The translations under genes and the position numbers were made by a program. The notes below the pieces were generated by a model. It was given only the letters and a program-made list of their open reading frames with translations. It ran no database searches and had not been told where the DNA came from. DNA of 64,000 nt from Pararge aegeria (lineage: Eukaryota > Arthropoda > Insecta > Lepidoptera > Nymphalidae): positions 496,001-560,000 of the forward strand of contig NC_053200.1 of the NCBI RefSeq assembly GCF_905163445.1, read 5' to 3'. This document shows positions 12,606 through 21,604 of the stretch, piece by piece. Position 1 is the first letter of the stretch, and each line of letters starts with the position of its first letter.

Positions 12606-13470
12606 ATTTTTTAACTCTCGGTTGAATTGATGACGTACGTACTATGATGTACATATTACACCAGTGTAATTCAATATTGGTATTAGGGTTTATTTTACTT
12701 TTATCAAATCCGCCCACCGGAACCTGAGATCCGAATTTCAACTAAAAACATCGCAAACACTGCAAATGAAATTGGTTCACTAAATATTGTATGAAGTAGA
12801 GCGAGATAGAGTAAACAAAACGGATTGCATCGGCGCTATGCCTACATTTGTTACAAAACTGGAATATCATATGAGATGGGCCGCAGCTGGTATTCGGCGA
12901 TATCCTGTTTTAAAACTCACCTTAAAATATCTTCGTTTTCATCGTTGACGAAGCGGAAATTCAACTTTCTTAATCTGTGGAAGTTCCAAACGATCTGAAG
13001 GGTACTCAAGAGAATTATAAGTTAAGTTAGCGCTTCGGAAAACTCACTGTAACACTTGAATTACTCTCAAATAGGTTTCAACTACATCAGAAGATACTAA
13101 TTTCGATATACTTGAAATCTATATCTGATCTTGAAACCATCCAGTACGGAAACACTTTAGACTTCGATTCGATTCTAGCAGGGAATTCAGCACTTCATAT
13201 AAAAACTACCGGCTTGAAATGTGATATAACATACGTGTATAATATATAAGTTCGCTTGTACTTTTAAAATAATATTAAAACTTATAATGGGATTGGAGCG
13301 TTGGGGGCTACAAAGTTACTATTAAATTATTGGGAAGGACGCGCCAAAACTTTATTGCATGGCAACTAGGGAAATAGTTCCCCAGTAGTAGATACCGTGA
13401 GGCAACATCGCACCACAGATAGTTCGACATAGTGTTAAAGAGCATTCATTTGGAGCATAGCTGCAAGTAT
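12606..13470. other. Non-coding stretch beside the LINE 3' end
   Basis: No gene or repeat family is recognised. Confidence 0.4.
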
Positions 13471-13533
13471 GAAAATGAAAAATGAAAAATTATTTATTTG
13501 TTATCTAAATTTCATTACAAAACAATAGGCTAA

Positions 13534-13574
13534 GACCTCCATTTAAGTTTGGAAAAAACCTGTATTTGGAGGTC
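13534..13574 (-). other. 3' stem-loop of the LINE
   Basis: AGACCTCCA at 13533-13541 is complementary to TGGAGGTCT at 13567-13575, giving a 9-bp stem near the RNA 3' end. In CR1/L2-like and related LINEs a 3' hairpin is the template feature recognised by the reverse transcriptase; that role is inferred here. Confidence 0.6.
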
Positions 13575-13721
13575 TCGCTCTTTCCCATATAAAGTTTACA
13601 CATATACTAATAACATGACTTAACCAATTTATTACATTTTATAATTTTATACTTTTTTTTTTTTTTTGTTTAGAATTTTTCAAAATCTAAACAAAAAATC
13701 ATGCAAGCATGCAAATTTGTG

Positions 13722-13766
13722 AGTGTGTGTGTGTAAGTGTTTGAGTGTGTGTGTGTGTGTGTTTAT
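13722..13766. repeat. GT/CA microsatellite in the LINE 3' UTR
   Basis: An interrupted (GT)n run lies within 50 bp of the ORF2 stop codon on the LINE's 3' side. Confidence 0.85.
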
Positions 13767-13776
13767 GTGTGTGCTT

Positions 13777-16734
13777 TTACTTTAGAATCAGGAAGAGAGA
13801 TTCTGTCTCATCGTACGTTAATGACTTTATCCAATTTGTTACTGTTTTTTTACAGTCATGTAGTTTCAGTGGATAAATATTGAAAACTCTATTTATTCTA
13901 TTATACAGCAGACAAGATTGTTTCTTTAGTTGCCTAGAGGCAAAGGCTGTTTTTGTGTTAACTGTAGAGACAATGCGACTATTTGTTCTTTTATTTAAAG
14001 TTATTGGATCAAAGTGTAGTTTTTTATGAATTTTTAAGATTACTAAGAGTATATATAATTGTCTGACTGTTAGGACATTGCTAAGGGCATATAATGAGTT
14101 AGTGGGATACCGAAAACACTTAAAATGCATGACCTTTAACAAATATCGCTGAGCCCTTTCAACGTCAATAAATCTGGTCTTGGCAGCACCTCCCCATACA
14201 GGTATACAGTAGGTTGTTATGGATTGAGCCAGAGCTAAATAATTTTTTTTGAGTAAGTCTATTGGGGCAATAGCTCGCAACTTTTTAAAAATCCATGTTA
14301 GCTTTCTGACTCTATTTGCTACTAATTCTATCTGAGGGTACCAAGATAATTTTTGATCGAGGATAACACCAAGGTATTTCGTGGAGGATACCCTTTCAAT
14401 GGTAGGGCAGGAGCAATTTTGAAAAGAAAGATCACCACACTTGTGAATCTTGATACTGAAATAATTTTTTGGTTGAGAACTATTTTTGATTGAAAAACAT
14501 ATATAATTGGTTTTGTTTGTGTTAAGTGTAAGTAAATTCGCGCTAAGCCAATTAGCTATCATGGTCAGTCCATTTTCAGTCGTCTCTTGGACTTCCTTCC
14601 AAGTATGCCCAGAAAAAACTATGGCGGTGTCATCAGCGTAACAGAAAACCTGACCATTCTTGAGCTTGATTTCGCACAGTTCATTTATGTAGACCAAAAA
14701 CAAGGTTGGCCCCAGGACACTTCCTTGTGGGACTCCATAAGTGATATCAGCCATATCACTAACGTATTCACCTATTTTGACCCTTTGCTTTCGGTTACAT
14801 AAATAATCCTTAAATAATTCCAAAGGTGTACCTCTAATTCCTACAAGGTCCAGTTTTTCTACAAGTTTGGGGACAGAGACGGTGTCAAATGCCTTTTTTA
14901 GGTCCAAAAAAACACAAAGACACTTTTTACCCTGGTCAATTTGGTCTACAATTAAAGAACTTAGATCAGATACTGCGTATTCGGTCGATTTGTTGCGTCT
15001 AAAGCCATACTGGTTTTCTGATATTAAATTAAATCTGTCTAGAAATTTAACCAGCCTTAAGTTCAGACATTTTTCCAAAATTTTCGAAATAGAAGGAAGA
15101 ACTGATATTGGTCGGTAGTTATTGACATCGTCTCTGGCACCACTCTTGTAAATTGGCGTTACAATAGCTTGCTTGAGTGGGGATGGAAAAATACCCTTTT
15201 CAAAACACAAATTGGACAAATGGGAAATAATTGGGGCCACCTCGCTTCTGGCCATTTTCAAAAAACTAGTAGGAATGTTATCCCAACCGACAGCACTAGT
15301 GGATTTAAGCCCCGAAAGCACCGCATTTACTTCATCAACTGACGTGGCTAATAGAACAAAAGACGAGAGTGGAGGATGTGGTGTTGTATTTGGAAAATTA
15401 AATTGTGAACAGATGGTTGTCAGAGATATTTTTTTGGCGAGGTTTTTACCTACACTTGCAAAATAATTGTTAATATGATTAACAGAATCAATTGCTAAAT
15501 GTCTAAAACGGAGAAGAGCAGTGTTATCCACCTTCGTTGGAGATAAGTTTGTGACTCTTTTAATATTATTCCAAAGCGTTTTATTATTATCTGACTTGGC
15601 TAATTGATCCCTATCATATTGTTTTTTAAGTCTTTTTATTAGATTGTTGCAAAAATTTCGATACCGTTTGTATGTGATAGTTAAAATTTCATCATGTTGG
15701 TTTAGTTTAAATTTTCGCTGCATTTTATTTCTATTTCTGATGCATCGGAGGACGCCTGGAGTAATCCAAGGCTTGATAATACGTTTGCTTCTTGGTGCTA
15801 TAACTGTTTTAGAATTTTCTTGTATTGACTCAGTTATTTTGCTTATTAGCTGTTGAATTATGGTGTTAGGGTTATCACAAAACAGTAAAAGTGAAAGATT
15901 TTTTTCTTTTAGAGTTTTCAAAGCATCTTCATAGTTTGTTATAATTCTTGTTTTAGGAGCTCTGTTATTTAATTTTGAATTTCTGAGACTAAGAATAATC
16001 GTCGAGTGATCAGTTATAGTTGTATTAAGCACTGCTACATGTGCCGATATAGAATTTTTATTGAGTTTTAAGAAAAAGTGATCTAGACAATTAGCATCAC
16101 GGGTTGGTAAAACGTGTCCAGGTGAGAAACCATTAGTAGATAGCATATTTAAATAATTAGATCTATTATTTCGTTCATAAGTCTGGTCCGAGATTTTAGG
16201 AATAATGTTGATGTTAATGTCTCCTGTTAAAATAATATTTTTATGAGTTTTTAAGTTTTCCAAATGGCTGTTTAAAGATTCAATAAAACTGTCAGCAACA
16301 TTGTTGGAGGGAGACCTGTAAATACCAAGAACGATGCTATTATCTAGTTCAATTTGTAAACAGGACGCAAGAGATATTTTAATTTCCGTAGCGTGAACTG
16401 TTAATGATTTTTTAACATAGAGCACAACACCATCATTTTGATTTAAGTGGTTAGTGGTAGCAAAAGATATATACCCCTGTACGCTTGGTAAGATTTTCTT
16501 AGAATTTAGCCAACATTCTGTCAGAATAATTACATCTGCTTCGAAGTTTAACATTGAGAGGTTAATTTGTAGGTCATGTATGTTACTATAAATACTCCTT
16601 ATATTTTGTGTTAAAAATGTAGTATCGTTATTTGTTATTTGTAAAAAGTTATGTAGATCCCTAACATCACACAGACTAGAATACGATATATCAGAACTAT
16701 CTATTTCCTGCACATTATTAAACTGACTATCCAT
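13777..16734 (-). CDS. LINE ORF2: apurinic endonuclease plus reverse transcriptase
   Basis: A 985-residue intact polyprotein that nicks target DNA and copies the element RNA at the nick. The N-terminal endonuclease domain (about residues 38-250) keeps QN at 43-44, LTECWL with Glu73, GDININ at 171-176, LDHFF at 217-221 and TDHS at 241-244, all matching AP-endonuclease catalytic motifs. The reverse transcriptase domain (about 475-745) has NNYRPISVLP at 538-547, DLKKAFD at 611-617, GVPQGSVLGP at 667-676 and the catalytic YADD at 699-702. The thumb/connection region (SSTKYLGVILD) follows, then a C-terminal tail without RNase H. The start Met follows an AT-rich spacer. RT wording places it in the CR1/L2/Daphne part of the Jockey superfamily; the exact clade is uncertain. 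Confidence 0.95.
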   Translation of the reverse strand: MDSQFNNVQEIDSSDISYSSLCDVRDLHNFLQITNNDTTFLTQNIRSIYSNIHDLQINLSMLNFEADVIILTECWLNSKKILPSVQGYISFATTNHLNQNDGVVLYVKKSLTVHATEIKISLASCLQIELDNSIVLGIYRSPSNNVADSFIESLNSHLENLKTHKNIILTGDININIIPKISDQTYERNNRSNYLNMLSTNGFSPGHVLPTRDANCLDHFFLKLNKNSISAHVAVLNTTITDHSTIILSLRNSKLNNRAPKTRIITNYEDALKTLKEKNLSLLLFCDNPNTIIQQLISKITESIQENSKTVIAPRSKRIIKPWITPGVLRCIRNRNKMQRKFKLNQHDEILTITYKRYRNFCNNLIKRLKKQYDRDQLAKSDNNKTLWNNIKRVTNLSPTKVDNTALLRFRHLAIDSVNHINNYFASVGKNLAKKISLTTICSQFNFPNTTPHPPLSSFVLLATSVDEVNAVLSGLKSTSAVGWDNIPTSFLKMARSEVAPIISHLSNLCFEKGIFPSPLKQAIVTPIYKSGARDDVNNYRPISVLPSISKILEKCLNLRLVKFLDRFNLISENQYGFRRNKSTEYAVSDLSSLIVDQIDQGKKCLCVFLDLKKAFDTVSVPKLVEKLDLVGIRGTPLELFKDYLCNRKQRVKIGEYVSDMADITYGVPQGSVLGPTLFLVYINELCEIKLKNGQVFCYADDTAIVFSGHTWKEVQETTENGLTMIANWLSANLLTLNTNKTNYICFSIKNSSQPKNYFSIKIHKCGDLSFQNCSCPTIERVSSTKYLGVILDQKLSWYPQIELVANRVRKLTWIFKKLRAIAPIDLLKKNYLALAQSITTYCIPVWGGAAKTRFIDVERAQRYLLKVMHFKCFRYPTNSLYALSNVLTVRQLYILLVILKIHKKLHFDPITLNKRTNSRIVSTVNTKTAFASRQLKKQSCLLYNRINRVFNIYPLKLHDCKKTVTNWIKSLTYDETESLFLILK

Positions 16735-17176
16735 ATTCAGATTTAAAATAAAAATGAGGTAACTCAGACTTTGATCTGCACGTATGGGCGTAATACAGTA
16801 ATAACAACGAACTTATTTTGCCTGTAAAAAATAATGTATAGTAAATATTTCGGTGGCTATAAATAATTTTAAATTTTAATTTTAAAATAATATAGAGTAA
16901 GAAGTGCGTAATGCGGTGTGTAACAGTGTAGGTGATGTGTGTGTTATGTTTATGAAGTGTTTTTGTGTATTTAGTAAAAATTTGGGTTTGTTTTAATAAT
17001 TCTTTGTTCAAATATAAATATGTCCTTATGTTATCTGTTTGCGAAATATACATGCGCTTAACAGTTGTATTGTTAAAGAATAGGTATAACATTAAAGGTG
17101 TAATTATAAAAACAGTTTGTGTATCAAATTTAAAAAAGAACACAATATAATATCTGACTGTAAAATAATAATGTAG
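16735..17176 (-). other. AT-rich inter-ORF spacer of the LINE
   Basis: A 442-bp gap between ORF1 and ORF2, long for a Jockey-superfamily element, where the two often abut or overlap. It is very AT-rich. It contains a 138-codon frame (17143-16727) whose stop overlaps the ORF2 start in ATGGATAG. Its Tyr/Thr/His/Ile-rich composition looks like translated AT-rich DNA, so I do not call it a gene. The overlap geometry could allow termination-reinitiation, which is speculative. Confidence 0.6.
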
Positions 17177-18034
17177 TCATTTTTGTAAGAGAAGGTGCAC
17201 TTGAGCCTCACTACTTATATGAATAATGGGTGAGTTTTCATTTTTACGAACATAGACCTTTCCAAAAGCCGTCCAGCAGAATTTATATGTTTTAGATTTG
17301 GCAAGATCTCGTGCGAGGAAATATAGGCGAGACCCTTTGGCTGTTAATTGTTCTGAAATATAAACAGGAGTCTCTTCATCTTTTCGAAAACCCAAATGCT
17401 TAGCGCGCAACTTTGATTTGTTTTTAAAATTGAAGGATTTACACATTTTGAGTATCTCTGTCTTTAAAATCGCCGATGAAGTTTCCACTAATATAGGGGT
17501 GCTTTTGGAATTATCTCCTTTTCCGCGAATTCGGTAGATGTCCGTAATGTGAGCTTTTTCAATTGTACACCCTATATTTTGGCATAAGCATGTAACCATT
17601 TCTATAAGGTCTTCTTTTGTTTCATTAGATTTTAAAGGCACATTTTTCATTTCAAGATTATTTTTTCTACACGACCTCTGCAGGTCCTCCACTCTCTCCT
17701 CGAGAACTGTTATGTACTTTTTATCTTCCTTCATCTTACACTCTAATAGCTCAATTTTTTTTTTTAATTCTTCATTTTGAGCGGTGACTGAGGCAATTGA
17801 ATATTCTATGGCTTGATTAGATTGTTGTATTTCTTTTTGTGTCATAATAATTTTTTTTAGTTCACTAGCTTGTTCAGCAAACGAGGACGAAATCATCTTT
17901 TTAATTTCCTCCTTAAATTCGTCAAATTCAGTACTGAGATTACTATCCCGCCCTCGTTTGTTGCGGAAAGCAACAAAGTTTGGTGGTGTTATATCATCAG
18001 GTAGAGCATACTTCGTGTTGGGTGATGTATCCAT
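17177..18034 (-). CDS. LINE ORF1: coiled-coil protein with baculovirus FP-like domain
   Basis: A 285-residue intact protein. Residues about 36-122 are Lys/Glu-rich with heptad spacing, a predicted coiled coil. The segment around VEDLQRSCRKNNLEMKNVP (115-133) starts an RRM-like region, and 205-285 follows the family pattern of a YISEQLTAKGSRLYFLARDL helix and a TYKFCWTAFGKVYVRK strand. This arrangement is the one known from lepidopteran LINE ORF1 proteins that share the Baculo_FP domain with the baculovirus few-polyhedra protein. By analogy with other LINE ORF1s it should trimerise, bind the element RNA and act as a chaperone. No zinc knuckles or PHD finger are present. Evidence is motif-level. 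Confidence 0.82.
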   Translation of the reverse strand: MDTSPNTKYALPDDITPPNFVAFRNKRGRDSNLSTEFDEFKEEIKKMISSSFAEQASELKKIIMTQKEIQQSNQAIEYSIASVTAQNEELKKKIELLECKMKEDKKYITVLEERVEDLQRSCRKNNLEMKNVPLKSNETKEDLIEMVTCLCQNIGCTIEKAHITDIYRIRGKGDNSKSTPILVETSSAILKTEILKMCKSFNFKNKSKLRAKHLGFRKDEETPVYISEQLTAKGSRLYFLARDLAKSKTYKFCWTAFGKVYVRKNENSPIIHISSEAQVHLLLQK

Positions 18035-18242
18035 GTTGGCAGTATAATATGTAAAAAGTATAATCTAAAAGAAGCCCTATTACACCAAATTAAGGCCCAC
18101 AAGTCAACGACATTCAGGACATGTAGTAGAAATCTTAATTAACAGGTGGTTGGTTGCTATGAACGAGTGTAAAAGAGCCGCTGGCGCACTGCAGAGGGGC
18201 GGAAGTTCGACGTTTCAAACTGCGTCAAATTGGTCGTTTATT

Positions 18243-18450
18243 AGTTTCAAAAATCCTTGCACAGGGTTTTGTTGTACTAGGGTCGCATCCAGCAATGCGG
18301 GCTATGTAATCAAGCAGAAGAAGCTCCAATTGCGTCGATAGATGGCGTTAGAAGGTTTAAAACATGGCTGGTCGGAGTCTTGTAGTACCAGGGTCGCAGC
18401 AAATAAAGCGGGTCATGTACTCACACGGCTATAATAGATGACGCGCGGAG
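18243..18450 (-). repeat. Two ~111-bp repeated units upstream of LINE ORF1
   Basis: TGTTGTACTAGGGTCGCATC at about 18272 recurs as TTGTAGTACCAGGGTCGCAG at about 18380, an offset of 111 bp. Each is preceded by an A-rich word (TTTCAAAAATCC / TTTAAAACATGG) and followed by GCGGGCTATGTA / GCGGGTCATGTAC and ATAGATGGCG / ATAGATGACGCG. They sit just 5' of ORF1 on the element strand, so they may be promoter monomers of its 5' UTR. Confidence 0.65.
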
Positions 18451-18459
18451 TAGGTATGT

Positions 18460-19865
18460 CGGTGCGCACGAAGTAAGTGAAACCTCCTTACGTTTTCTGT
18501 ACTCCTATTTTTGTGCACTATTTGTTTTGGTCTTATTATAATTTTAAATCGAAAATAATTACTAAATAAGGTTTCAGAGCACGTCTAAGCCACACGGCGG
18601 TCCGGGGGGAAGAGTATCGCAGCAGATTAAACATAAAGCATTGTTTATGGTTTATTAAAGTATTTCCAATAAAATTTAAGATTAGAATCGATTTCTTCTT
18701 TATCATATAACCAGATAATTAGGTTCCCTAATTCAAAAAATATATAAATCAAACGGTTTTAAGGCCAAAATGCAATTCCACACAATTAAACACAAAAACT
18801 TCCCTTCTCCGGGTCTTTACGACACTCTAGAAAATCGCGAACATACTCTAAAAAGCATACAAACATAGGAGGTAAACAGAAAGAAATCTTCCTTTATGAA
18901 TTCGGTTTATGGTACCTTCTTCCTCCATAAAATATAGATATCTCATTGTTATCGTCAGTTGAAGGTCATACATGAATAATAAAAAACTGGCCAAGAGAGA
19001 GTCAAGCGCGCGAACCGAGGGTTAAATAATTTTAAACCCCTTTATGAAATATGTGTGAAGAAATATTTTCTCTTGAGGGCTTTTAACCAAATTAATGTTA
19101 TAATTATTATTGTGAAACTGTACTTATTTGAGAAATCAATTTGTTTCTGACATTAACTTATCTCACTACTTTGCATTTTTTTTATTTAAAAATAAACATT
19201 TTGCAATCCTTGGACACAAAGCGAAGGTCCTTCTTAAAACATTGATAACAATAGTTCAATAACTATGACACGTAAAGAGAAATAAAAACCTTGTATGAAA
19301 TATGCAAATGAAACTTTAATTTCCTCGTTTGACCAATTATCTGAACCACCACTTTGGTGGTTTTTTTTCATTCGCAACAAATAACTAATCCAAAGGTCAA
19401 TTAAATGTGTAGTCGGTAGTAACTGTTATAAGTATTTGTAACACACGGACGGGTGAATTTGAAATATATTAGGTTCTATTTAACCATTTTGGTACGGAAC
19501 ACTAATAAGAGCAACGGCTTGCTTGTCCATTCATCACGGAGATAACAAAGGTGAAAAAATATATGGGACACCTTTTTATCCCATAATGATGACCCTCGCA
19601 CTGTTCTCAATCATGGAGGACCCTTTCCCGAGCCGTTTATTAGATTGGCATCTAATATATCAGCAAGTTACAGTTGGAGTATTCATAATAGTTCGTACTG
19701 CCTCGTTGGGCTCAGAGTTATAATGTTCGACTGTAGAACATGAGGTGCTTAGTTCAATAAGTATTATTGGGTTTCTGTATCGAGAAGTTCTTAGACCAGT
19801 CCGGAGTTTGACAATGACGGTGTTTCACTCTGTACCTTGGAAAGCAGGTTAAGCTGTCTGTCTTG
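18460..19865. other. Non-coding stretch 5' of the LINE
   Basis: No gene or repeat family is recognised; AT-rich unique-looking sequence. Confidence 0.4.
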
Positions 19866-19869
19866 CGCC

Positions 19870-20035
19870 TGATATCTTTCCAGTCGTGTCGATTTCGACT
19901 CTCATCCGACTATAGGAGTGAGGGAATTAAGGGTGAACCTTTGTTTGGAAACGCTCTCATGCACCATTATATGTCCCGCGTAGTTAGAAAATCTCTCTTG
20001 AGATTGGACATAAGAGAGATTCGATCAGAAAAACA
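19870..20035 (+). repeat. Unclassified dispersed repeat
   Basis: TTCGACTCTCATCCGACTAT, GAGTGAGGGAATTAAGGGTG, GCACCATTATATGTCCCGCG and CTCTCTTGAGATTGGA are ordered words I recognise from an abundant lepidopteran interspersed repeat. No second copy was found in the window, so this is recollection-based. Confidence 0.4.
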
Positions 20036-20039
20036 GTAG

Positions 20040-21220
20040 AACTTAAAATGCACAATTATGAAATTTTTTGCTCCGTAACGTTTTCCTGCGATCATCACTT
20101 TGGAGAAATAACTACACAATTACTCATTCAGTTGAGTCGATATGTTATGTGTAGGAACTCTCCATTCAATAATGCTATGCCCAATCGTTAATCTGAATTA
20201 GTTCTTCTAAAATTGTAAATAGGAGTTACTAGCCGGTAACTTTTTAACGTGAAAAAAACAGTTATGGTAATTCGATTCGTAGCAGAATGTAAGAACAGTT
20301 GTTCTCTCCTCCTCAGCTCACTTGCACCGTCAATCGTTTGCAATCAGAGCCGAAGTATCTCGATATAGTAGGGTTTATATATATCTTTTACAAGTAAATA
20401 TTTAATAAAAATATCTTTTAAAGTTAGGCGTTTAATAATATACATATTTAAAAATTCATGAAATATGCTATTGTTTCCTGAACAACATCAGGTTATATCC
20501 CTTAATATTCTCACAACCTCTTTGACTATTCTGTACATTCAATAATTTCGAACAAAAATGTTAATATTGGCCTTCCTTACTGGAAATCTCCGTGGAATGC
20601 TTGTTAGCGGTTATTTTTGGCACGTAGCACGTAATTAGCATAAATGTGGCTCTCAGGAACTTGTTACGTTCATTGTCAGGGAACTACGACGTGCTACATA
20701 TTGCTACGAGGCGCTACAAAATACTACAGCTCTGCGCATTGTGCCAGCCACCACAGAGCAAGTAACTTAATTCTACGAACATGGAAAAATTAACGTAGTG
20801 AGTAAAATGCATTTATTTTCCAAATTCCTTTTAACTAGAATTGCCGTTGATTTATTCGTCTATATCACCAGCACTAAATAAATAAAACCATTGTTATACT
20901 GTTTTTTAAAGTAGTTGAAAATTTCAATTGCATATCTCCTGACTGACATAATACGGCGAAATAATTAAAAAAAAATTGCCTCCAGCTCCCTGCTACTGAG
21001 AGTAATGGTACCCATTAACGGTAACTTGCTACCGGGATTTCTTACAGTTTAGTAGCAACACGTACTCAGTGCGCTGGCAGCTCGCCACACGCTGCATGTT
21101 GCATTGCTAGCTTAGGTTACCAATGTAGCATATCATAGATGCTTCTTGTGTAAACCAGTGGCAAGTAATCTGTGTTAACCGATGATACATTTTCGAACAG
21201 TAAATAGTCTCCATGTATTG
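20040..21220. other. Non-coding stretch with no recognised element
   Basis: No coding segment is supported. A TACTACA/GCTACGAGG-type run (20685-20730) is compositionally patterned but short. Confidence 0.35.
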
Positions 21221-21225
21221 TTTAA

Positions 21226-21599
21226 CTAGTTGTTGCCCGCATCTTTCCTCCGCGTTTATTACTGTTCTTTTACAAATCCCGTGGGAACTGTTTGTTTTCC
21301 AGCACGACTTGTATGGGCAGGACACAATTATCGTCCCGGGGAAAGCATATAAATGTATCTTCTCCCATAGTTTTATCAACTATAAGAGAACTGGCGCACA
21401 AGTGGAAATAATATCTAAATAAAATCTGTGTAACGTACTTTAGCAGGTGGACATGTTAATTATATCCCCCGTCAGGAGATATAATCGCGGGATTTTTGTT
21501 TCCTGCCTGTGCTAGCCGCGGGGATAAAAAGAAACCTAGGTTAATCTCAGTCCTAAGCGCTTTCAACAAACAAATACACATTCGTATTTATAATAATCT
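21226..21599 (-). mobile_element. Helitron interrupted by a MITE
   Basis: The left part (21226-21300) begins CTAGTTGTTGCCCGC and continues ACAAATCCCGTGGGAACTG. The right part (about 21517-21599) resumes with GGGATAAAAAGAAACCTAGG and ends CACATTCGTATTTATAATAA. Joined, these match the order of the uninterrupted Helitron at 55209-55416. The intervening ~216 bp is a copy of the GCTAGC-ended MITE. Confidence 0.75.
21301..21516 (+). mobile_element. MITE with GCTAGC/CAGGAGAC ends, inside a Helitron
   Basis: Contains GGGCAGGACACAATTATC near the left end, TCTTCTCCCATAGTTTTATC in the middle, and ends TCCTGCCTGTGCTAGC. The end is the inverted complement of the left end seen in the copy at 39456 (GGCTAGCATGGACAGGAGAC). 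Related copies are at 39456-39575 and 51161-51352. The superfamily is not determined. Confidence 0.65.
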
Positions 21600-21604
21600 T
21601 TTAC

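Larger units (their letters stand above)
13471..18450 (-). mobile_element. Near-complete CR1/L2/Jockey-superfamily LINE (about 5 kb)
   Basis: Reading on the minus strand: repeated 5' units (about 18450-18243), ORF1 (18034-17177), an AT-rich spacer of 442 bp, ORF2 (16734-13777), then a 3' UTR of about 300 bp. The UTR holds a GT/CA microsatellite and a stem-loop, and ends in short ATTTTTC-type tandem units at about 13471-13490 just after an AATAAATAA. Both ORFs are open and keep their key residues, so this copy may be young. The 5' limit is approximate because I could not find a clear target-site duplication. There is no RNase H domain. Clade assignment rests on the RT motifs and ORF1 type. Confidence 0.88.

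Noticed and set aside
16727..17143. 138-codon frame between LINE ORF1 and ORF2 as a third ORF
   Set aside because: Composition is that of translated AT-rich DNA with no domain; kept only as a finding because of its stop/start overlap.
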